Shown here: positions 56,403 to 64,000 of the stretch, piece after piece
Layout of the letters: each line of letters begins with the position of its first letter
How positions within the stretch are numbered: position 1 is the stretch's first letter
Assembly: GCA_021234155.1 (NCBI GenBank)
Contig: JAJEKV010000015.1
Location: 466,852 to 530,851, forward strand
DNA: 64,000 bases
Direction of reading: 5' to 3'
Origin: Isoetes taiwanensis
Lineage: Eukaryota; Streptophyta; Lycopodiopsida; Isoetales; Isoetaceae
Position numbers and translations under genes: made by a program
Notes under the pieces: generated by a model
What the model saw: the letters and a program-made list of their open reading frames with translations, nothing else
Databases searched by the model: none
What the model was told of the DNA's origin: nothing

Positions 56403-57796
56403 CCGGATTTTTTTTATCAGAAAAAAAAACAGTAACATGCGGGCTGAATGCCACGCGAAGGTATTCGGCTTACGGTTTTTTGGAATCCAAATGCAATTCC
56501 GGAGCCAATATTTCCTTCGGGACTCCAGAGGATCTAAGCCGTCAATATCCCTGCCATATCCTAGCCATCTGTGCAAGATCCACATCTTCATGACCACCTA
56601 AATTCCCCGTTTTAGAGACGTCCGTTTTCGGGGTCCAACCTCCGGGATCATAACAGAGTGGCTGATATTAGGGGTGTTAGAATGAAGGATCGATAAGAGA
56701 TAGAAGTGTTGGCCACATGCATGACAAGAGATAAAATGAGAGATAATGAGAGATGGCAGCTGATGAGAGATGGGGGGAGAGATAAATTTTGGACTCTCCC
56801 CTTGAGAGACGATTTGCCCCTAACTGTTAGAGGCATTTCCATACATGACATGTTAGTTTTGGCTCTGTCGTAAAAGTTTTTGGCTTTGATTTTGGAGCCC
56901 GTAAAAGTTTTGTCCTTCTCTTCGTTTCTGCGACAACAAACGAACAGGGCGTCGTTGACAACAAACAAACGAACAGGGGCAGCATCAGCATTTCGGTTCC
57001 TTTGGTTGAAGCAGCACATCCTGCACTGCGAAGTTTGTGCTATGTTAAGGAATCAGCCATGTCCATGTTTTTTATGTTCTTATATTTTAGAAAAACCCTT
57101 GTTTTTATTTTTGCAATAAATACATTTGATTCTGAGCAAAGGCAACCACATTTGAGCAAAGGCAGCATAAAGCCCAAATCTTGTGTCAAATATCCAGTGT
57201 TTGAACCGATTCGAAGCATCTAAGTTTAAATATCAGTGCTTAATCGTAGATCTGACAGCCGCAGTTGCATTTTTTGTTCCTTATTACACCGGATATGATG
57301 TTCTAAGGTATTTATATAAAACTGTTCCAAAATAGAGCCCAAAACATGGTGCGGAGCTTTTAAATTGGTTAAAAGAAAATGCAACAGATCAATTAGACAG
57401 ATATGGTGGAAAAGATCATTTTTTTGATAATGGGAAGAACATCCTGGGACTTTAGCCCGCCCTCGCAGACAGATTGGTCGCCGGAAATAGGAAACATGAC
57501 TTCTCTGTTTTTTGAGAAAAATCCATGGAAACCCAACGAACTGGCCGTGCCATATCCGACCTCGTTTCATCCAAGGCCATGCCATATCCGACTTCGTTTC
57601 ATCCAAATCCGACCCAGCTGTCTAATTGGATGGAAAGGGTTTTAAATTTCGACAGAAAGTACCTGATTTCCATAGCCTTGCCGCCTCAATTGTGCTCATA
57701 GAAGAAGAGGAGAAAAGAAAAGGTTAACCCGAAAAAAAATCCGGCCGGCTTTGTTAACGATTTTATTCTTTTAGTTTGTGGTGAATTGACTCAGTG
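56403..57796. other. Spacer with a 32-bp duplication
   Basis: CCATATCCGACCTCGTTTCA recurs with one change 32 bp later (57,548 and 57,580). No gene is recognised. The right end includes CCGGCCGGCTTTG, close to a sequence at 2,424 (GGGCCGGCTTTC). Confidence 0.4.
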
Positions 57797-58618
57797 TATT
57801 TTGTAATGTGCAAATTACATTGTGAAATATATTAATTGAATTCAATGTAATTTTTTTATGCTTTGTTTTTATTATTTGGGATTTTTTTAATATTAATTGA
57901 TCTTCTTATGATTACACATTTTAAATTTTTTTATGCTCGATTCTATTTTTTGATTCTTTGATTTATTAAATATTTAATTACATATTAAATATTAAATAAT
58001 AATGCTTATCTACTATGATACTGAATACTAATATTTAATCAGTATTTTTCTTTTATTTTTCTAATTTTTAAATTTTATGCTCGATTTATTCTTTGATTTA
58101 TTTTGTTAATATTTATTTAATATTTAATATTTATTTAATATTACATATTAAATAATATTAAATAATAATGCTTATTTACTATTATACTGAATACTAATAT
58201 TTAATCAGTATTTTTTTTTCATAATTCGTTTGACGTCGTTGAACGACGTCGCCACGCGTCGCCACCGTGTTTTTGGACGTCGTCTTACTGAACGCGTTAC
58301 GCTGGCGATCAACGTATCGCCGGCGTCGGCGAAACGACGTTACCGCCTTTCGTCGCCACATCGGGCCGCCACGCTGGCGATGCCGCGCTGGCCACACGGC
58401 CGTGTGGCAGCAACCATGTGTTCTAGCTGTTGTTCAATGACGACTCATCGTCGCTTAACGATGCCGCAGTTGCGACGTGCAAAACGACGACGACTGGACG
58501 TAAAACGACGTGCTAACGTCGTTATAGGCGTCATTTATCGACGTTTTGTCGACGTTTATCGACGCCTAAATGACGTCTGGACATCGTTATAGACGTTGAT
58601 ATGGGGCAACATTTTTGT
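57797..58618 (+). mobile_element. Second CACTA 3' end, homologous to 25,408-26,358
   Basis: From TATTTTGTAATGTGC onward this stretch follows the 26-kb copy through the AT-rich part (AAATTACATTGTGAAATATA, then TTAATTGAATTCAAT). It then enters a motif block starting with the perfect palindrome GACGTCGTTGAACGACGTC (58,232-58,250). The block is similar in order but diverged. It ends CATTTTTGTAG, lacking the last TG of the CACTA signature. No CACTA genes lie to its left, so this is a truncated end. Sharing a family with the 26-kb element is well supported; relative age is not known. Confidence 0.85.
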
Positions 58619-59658
58619 AGCATAAAGCAATATATGTATTTTGGCCAGACTGTTCTATGCAGATCCACATATACTGATTACATGTATGCTTAGAATACAT
58701 GCTGATCTTGTGGGCAATCTCTGATCTAGCATATGCGGCAACACCACTATATGCTCTTCCCACATCAGGGTCTTTCTCATTCTAAACACTTCTTATTTTA
58801 AGAAATCCTGGCAGATCTGGAAGAGACTGTGCTTGGAGTTCCCAGGTCTTAGATAGCAATAGTAAGTCCATATCTTGCCATATCTATATTGAAGCTTCCA
58901 TTTTTTCTTGCAATAAACCGTGAACATTCCGTGCAAGCACCTTCAAGGCCCGAAGCTGCTATTCTTTTCTCCGTTTAGTGATGACCACTTTTCCTGTGCT
59001 ATCTAGAAATGTTATTACCCCATTTGCCCTTGCTTCTTTTACCTTACTCCATTCTAGTTTTCTGATTTCTTGCTGTGATGGAGTTAGGTCTAGGTCCAAC
59101 CAAATTTTGTAGCCTTTTAGTGTGCTACGGTTTTGCAGTACTCTAGTTTTTGCTTCTTCTGTCCTGAATTTTTTCAAGATTGGTCTCTGGAGGCCTTTAC
59201 CAATCCGTCTACAATGCACAACTTGTGGTTCATGCAAATGCATGGTATCTTTGAAAAACTGCTCAACAATTTCGGAAGTTTCCTCTCCTTCAATTTCCTC
59301 TAAGCCTGAGATCTTTAGATTCCGAGCCCTGGCCTTTTGTTCCAATTTTTCAGAATATATTCTATCCTGATGCAATGTCATCCGTTCTTTGGTAGTTTCA
59401 GCCACCAAATCGGCCAGTTTAGTCTGCAACTCTTCAATTGTATCCTGCAGTTTAAGAGTTTTGTTCTAAGGGAGGAGGTTTCAAGAGCATGGCCTTAAGT
59501 TCAAGATTCTAGGATTGCAGCTCTTTGTTTTGTATGCTCAGATTACTGACATCCTTGCGAAGTTTCTGTATTTTGTCTTTCAGTTCCAACAGTAACAACA
59601 TCATCGGATCCCTTGCTTCTTCATGGGAGGAGGAAGCGGCCTTCCTCCTCTGACCCAT
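58619..59658 (-). mobile_element. LINE ORF1 and start of ORF2 endonuclease, broken
   Basis: ORF1 starts at an ATG at 59,658 (MGQRRKAASSSHEEARDPMM). A coiled coil follows (KDKIQKLRKDVSNLSIQNKE) with one stop and one frameshift near 59,460. An RRM-like L1-type ORF1 core comes next: EQKARARNLKISGLEEIEGE, VVHCRRIGKGLQRPILKKF and DLDLTPSQQEIRKLEW, with a stop at 58,959. Directly downstream ORF2 begins with apurinic-endonuclease-like pieces: LARNVHGL, DLLLLSKTWE, LPDLPGF, GRAYSGVAAYARSEIAHKIS and MWI. These match the start of the LINE endonuclease domain. The LINE stops where the CACTA end begins (58,618). The reverse transcriptase is absent. Confidence 0.85.
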
Positions 59659-60412
59659 TTTTGTAGAAGAGCCCTAGTTACAGGTCGTCGCTCTATCTAT
59701 GGCGCCAAAACGTTTGATGAATCTATACTAGCACATTCATGTGAACTTTACATGAGTCAAGGTCATGGCTTGGGGACACTGTTGAACTCCAAGATATATA
59801 AGCGCTACATATTTCTTAACTATAACCTGACCATTTATAGATGAATATAAAGCTCAGCTCAGTTAAGAACACTTACAGGTGAAGGAGGCCAATTCATAGA
59901 TGCTCTTTGCTATGTATCTCTCAAATCTGCAACCAATTTTTTCTCCTCAATATCCCAAATACGGCATATAAACATTTTTTAATTGATAAGTGAATGCAAG
60001 TTGAGAAAGAGACTTTAATTTATAAAACATCACCTCTACATGAATCAAGCACCATAGTTTTGAAAATGATGCATAAAAAAACCCAACTTTCGCCACAGAA
60101 ATGCCAACAATTATAATATGTGATATGCCACTGCCGACAAAAATACTACAATTGTGTTGATGCTAGACACTTCAAGAAGATGCAGTTTTTCACTGATTCT
60201 AAGATATCATCATCATCAGTACCATTTAGTGTGTTCAGAACACAGATAAGCTCATCCACAAATGTGGAAAACACCTTTTCTCTGTTATCTAGATGAGGAC
60301 ACCTTTTCTCTGTTATCTGGATGAAAACGAACCTAAAGGACGAGGCGTCTGTAGTATAATTTCTTTTTCCTTAGATTTTTGCAAGTATTCTTATATTGCA
60401 TTGTTTTGCCAG
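59659..60412. other. Spacer with a 28-bp duplication
   Basis: ACACCTTTTCTCTGTTATCT occurs at about 60,270 and 60,299. Otherwise no gene is recognised. Confidence 0.45.
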
Positions 60413-60511
60413 GTAGTTGTCCTTCAAGAATCATCTAAATCCCAAGAATTTTGGAGCTTGAATATTGGAGGTTATATTGGGAACCTGTTTGTTGCTGGTT
60501 CAAAAGCTCAG
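60413..60511 (+). CDS. Lone 33-codon exon of an unidentified gene
   Basis: It is bounded by TTTTGCCAG (acceptor) and CAG|GTATAT (donor), 99 bp, phase 0 at both ends. It reads VVVLQESSKSQEFWSLNIGG then YIGNLFVAGSKAQ. No stops are present and the composition is protein-like, but no family is recognised. No partner exon could be joined with confidence. Confidence 0.35.
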
Positions 60512-60670
60512 GTATATATGTGATCGTGTTTTGTAATGGGGCGACTTTTGTTTCACAATCTAACTATTATAACAAATGCAGTTTACTATGTGGAATTGGA
60601 GGACTAAAAGACCAGTTACATGCTTGGAGGATTGTCACACTAAAGATGTGACATAGATCAATAATAGGCA

Positions 60671-60902
60671 AGGGGGATTCACTGTAAGTGCCATACAATG
60701 TGCCTGAGTGACTTGTAGGGGTTTTTTCGACCCATTTCCATACGTATACGTAAGAGGTAGGGGGGGTTTTTGCCACTACTTGGGGTAAACTTTGTACGGA
60801 AGGGGTCGAATTTGCCTTTCAAGAAATCGTATACGGGGGTGTTTTTGATCACCCTATGCACGCACATGGCATATCCCCCTTACTATAAGTGAACCCCCCG
60901 GG
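60671..60902. mobile_element. 232-bp MITE with 10-bp target-site duplications
   Basis: Identical ATAATAGGCA flanks stand at 60,661-60,670 and 60,903-60,912. The element's ends are imperfect inverted repeats: AGGGGGATTCACTGTAAGTG at the left, and GGGGGGTTCACTTATAGTAA read in from the right. The inside is non-coding, G/T-rich, with CGTATACG palindromes. A 9-10-bp duplication suits a Mutator-type (MULE) origin; hAT elements usually give 8 bp. Confidence 0.8.
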
Positions 60903-60912
60903 ATAATAGGCA

Positions 60913-62659
60913 GTCATATAATATGAAGATCATGAGTGTTTGAATGTTGGCAGGTAAAATAATATCTTTATTGTGCAAATGAGGAATACAACTAGTTGGA
61001 CATAGAATGCACACATTCATATGGAGGGAGAAAAATTTGATGCAAACATACCTGGAAGCATGTAGAATGCATAAAATGAGAGAGGGGCGGAGCTTGTATT
61101 TGCAGTAAATCGATACACATGCCATATATTTTATTCAAGCACCATCTGCTGTCTTCAAAGAGATGGTATTTTTCATTGGACATTATGAAGCAATGTTTAC
61201 CCTCTGAAGCAGGAAATATGCATTATGCACGATGTAATAAAAGTGAATTTCTTATAAACAGTCACGAAGCCTATGTAACTTCTTAGAAGTAATTTTCTAC
61301 ATTACAAATAAGGCGTTCTTTTCTTCTATATTTTTTGCCAGATAAAAGAATGTGTGGATTTGATGAAGAATCTCATTTCTACGCGCCGCCCCTTCTCTAT
61401 TGATACTCATGATGAGTAGCATTTGTTTTATCATCAAATGAGGCATACATATTTGATAGGAGCACATATCCGTGGCACTTTCGGACTCAAAGGTTAGAAA
61501 TTTCCCTCTTTGGTAATGTCTAAACCCAATGCAAGCCATGGTGATCCAGTGATGAATTTAAAGTTTTATGCGGCATAGAGTAAATATAAGTCGGGAATTT
61601 TACTAACCCGGCCAAAGCATACATACCTCTTTTCTGCTCTTAGTTCTGAGAAAAGAAACTAAGAATGATTCCTCACGCTCCTATGCCAAGACTGGAATAA
61701 TGTTTTTGAAAAGAAACAAGAACCAGTTGGAAATCATTGTCCTATATAGCCCCATGTTGAAGTATAAAGTAGTTATTACATAAATCGCATTTCCTACAGA
61801 AGCATTCATCCCAACCAACGATTAGTCATACCTAGCGTGCTACCTACAATTAGAAAAGAATGTTGTGGCACTTACCTACTAACAAATCCTTTGCTTCAAC
61901 CTCACAAGAATGAACCTTTTCCTTTGCTCTGCGGATAGGCATGTGATCCAGTCCAACGATGACACCTCCTTGTCCCAATTGCACCATTTCCTATCTTATC
62001 TTCTGATCAAATCCGACCCTGTTCATGAAATAGTTGGCATTCTCATGGTGTAGATTTACGACAGTTCGACATCTTATTTAGGGTTCCTTGCTCCAATTGC
62101 ATCCGGATTGCATCATTTCCTAACCCCTTGAAACCCTTACGTTACGAAATCCAACCCTGCTCGTGAAACAGAGTTGCAAGAGCTCGAAGCGTAGCCTTTG
62201 CCATAGCCTGTAATTTCCATAGGTTTTTAATTTCCTTAGCCGTTGGTTCAAAAGTTAGAGCATCTAACGGTCATTTAATTTTAGTCTCCGTAGCAGTTCA
62301 CGTGGACAAGCTGAAATTCTATGGATTGTTCTAGGGGTTTAGGCAAGCCTGCTAAAAATTAAAAAGAGGAATATAGGGGCTAAGATTATTGAGGAATATT
62401 GATTTTAATTATTAAGCAAAGTGCACATTCTAGATGATTGCATGGTTTGTCCACTGCCCTAAAATCCAATGGCGAATAAATGATGCGCTCCAGAAATACT
62501 GTTTAGTACATCAACATGAATATAATGACCAAATCATAGCAAAACTATATTAAAGCATATAAAAAGTATAAAGGAAATCCCCTTATTATGCTAGATATTC
62601 AAGTTCCTTACGAGTGGGAAAGTGATGTAAATAATCATGCTTGATTCCCTAATTTACTA
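60913..62659. other. Gene-poor stretch
   Basis: No gene is recognised. A diverged duplication around CCAATTGCACCATTTCC and GAAATCCAACCCTGCTCGTG lies at about 61,963-62,035 and 62,086-62,175. Confidence 0.35.
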
Positions 62660-63575
62660 GTGGATATATTGGTCCATGAGTTCTTAGTCTCTGTTGCAAA
62701 TGGAATGGGCATGCACATTTTCCACTCTATTGTTAATGGGACTCGCATTTTTATCTCTATTCCTGTTGGCCACCCTATCCCATGCAGTGTGGTGGTCAAA
62801 AGCGGGCAATTACTACAAGAAGTTAACTTTGACTTTGGTTAATGGTCCGGAACTTGCATCTTGTTCACAAATAATTGTACTTCTTCACCTGCTAGTCCTC
62901 CATCCTATACTACATCCTCTATGTCTCCAGTTTCTATTATTCAGTCCCTAAAGACTCCATCTATTGCATCTTCCACTATTATCATTTCATTTATTTATTC
63001 ATCTTCACATATTCTGTTACTACATATAATTTCAACCTTTGTCACAACTTCTCCCTTATCTACATCTTCTTCTGCCGACCTTGGTACCTCCTCTTGTGTC
63101 CTCTTTACCTGAGGCGTCATCAACGCATTTGTCGTCTACTGATGTAACACTTGGGATTGTTCCATCTATGACCACATCGTGTGTACAAGATAGTGTAGCA
63201 CCTCGTATGGTGGTTCAGGCATCGTGTGCTATGGAGGAATCTCATTTTGCGCAGACGGAAGGTCCACTAACTTCTTCTGCATTGGTTCTTTTTGCCTTCA
63301 ATGCAATTAGATCTGCCCGATGCATTAGATAAGGTAAGGGGCATAATGATGGTTGGACATGCGTTTCACTCAAGAAGGAGATCCAACAGTTGATATTGGT
63401 GGCTTAAAGTCTGAGGTTATAAGCTTTGCACAAAGATGATCTGAGGCTCTTAGGTCATTTCTTCCTCTGAATTTTAAACTTGTAACTCAGATTGATGTAT
63501 TTATTTTTCATGATCTGATTCTGATGATGAATATATCTGTCATCCTTAAAAAAAGAAAAGAAAAAGGATCGCTAT
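62660..63575 (+). pseudogene. Possible LINE ORF1 (DUF4283-like) end with A-rich tail
   Basis: The frame at 62,740-62,840 reads GTRIFISIPVGHPIPCSVVV then KSGQLLQEVNFDFG and a stop. This fits the strand order of plant LINE DUF4283 ORF1 proteins (R-x-x-I-x-I-D-x-x-x-P-L-P, then x-Q-x-V-x-Y). A long Ser/Thr/Pro-rich part follows in shifting frames to about 63,332, as expected for the ORF1 C-terminus. The sequence ends in an A-rich tail (about 63,547-63,569) after a non-coding stretch. ORF2 is absent, so it would be an internally deleted LINE or a processed copy. Assignment is tentative. Confidence 0.35.
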
Positions 63576-64000
63576 CAAGGTGGCTCGGTTCGGGTCAAAA
63601 GCGTGGATGTGACCCCTCTCAATTTTACCATTGACGGGGAATGATGGCTATTCATTGTGACCGGATTCTTACTAGGTCTTGGTAGTAGTGGACCACTTTT
63701 TTTGGGGGCCTATTAGACGAAACCAAGTGTTTTTAACATTTACTCCAGCAGATGTAGATCTGCGCACAAAGTTGCACTCTGATCTTCGAGGATATCGCTC
63801 GTGCAAGCGCCGAATGCTCCAGAATTTTGCCACGGCCTTCTTTAGCTCTATGCAGACAGAACCCTAAAGTCGTCAATGCTCACGTTCGCGCGGTCCCTTT
63901 GAACAAAACAATTTTGCATTGTTTTCTCACTGAAATCTAGTTCCTTTTTGTCTGCAGCTGCTGAACCTAGTTGCTGCTGATGTTTTTTTTTCTCATTAAC
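63576..64000. other. Right-edge spacer
   Basis: Short open frames only. Nothing is recognised. Confidence 0.35.

Noticed and set aside
56388-57606. Overlapping ORFs on both strands
   Set aside because: No motif, conflicting frames, and one spans a 32-bp tandem duplication.

Overview
The window reads as nuclear DNA of a land plant with a large, repeat-filled genome. The evidence is GT/AG-split exons, plant CACTA, PIF/Harbinger, Gypsy and LINE fragments, a plant-type CFAP20 gene and an Argonaute of the AGO4/6/9 type. I see no bacterial or organellar genes. The LINE types and the replitron-like HUH gene fit a non-flowering plant (fern, lycophyte, moss or gymnosperm) at least as well as a flowering one, but this is a weak inference.

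Region 1 (1-26,358) is dominated by CACTA (En/Spm) material on the + strand. It opens with the decayed C-terminal half of a TNP2 transposase (61-1,250) and ends at a CACTA-type terminus (GTAGTG at 26,358). A second CACTA-type gene (Transposase_24-like, about 23,986-25,395) lies just inside that end. Between them are clusters of the CG-rich, often palindromic motif GACGCCGTTGAACGACG, a 15.6-kb tandem array of about fourteen 1.1-kb units (3,483-19,041), and a broken but unmistakable intron-containing fragment of an AGO4-type Argonaute PIWI domain (about 19,640-20,160). A (TTC)n tract and a 3 x 124-bp repeat follow. One giant CACTA element holding a satellite array and host sequence is possible; nested elements are equally possible.

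Region 2 (26,359-43,230) is mostly unannotatable sequence. It holds a Gypsy protease remnant with a mutated active site (-), a LINE reverse-transcriptase C-terminus inserted in an Arg/Glu-rich possible Helitron ORF (+), two exons of a CFAP20/BUG22 gene (-), a lone 47-codon exon (-), and many short two- or three-copy tandem duplications.

Region 3 (43,231-45,309) has tRNA-like SINE heads and a minus-strand HUH-endonuclease gene resembling the replitron class of eukaryotic DNA transposons (HLH and YCMK motifs), broken by at least one frameshift and one stop.

Region 4 (48,206-54,750) has a 5'-truncated L1-type LINE (-) joined directly to a PIF/Harbinger transposase with its DDE triad readable (+). 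The convergent Myb-like ORF1 of a PIF element lies about 1.4 kb further on, and a RecQ-helicase zinc-binding fragment lies between the two PIF genes.

Region 5 (54,751-64,000) contains an inverted-repeat cluster built on a GTATTNGACTT motif, a second CACTA 3' end homologous to the one at 26 kb, a LINE ORF1 plus endonuclease start (-) abutting that CACTA end, a lone 33-codon exon, a 232-bp MITE with 10-bp target-site duplications, and a possible LINE ORF1 (DUF4283-like) with an A-rich tail. Only the CFAP20 gene and the two lone exons look like possible host genes. Everything else recognisable is mobile, repetitive or captured.
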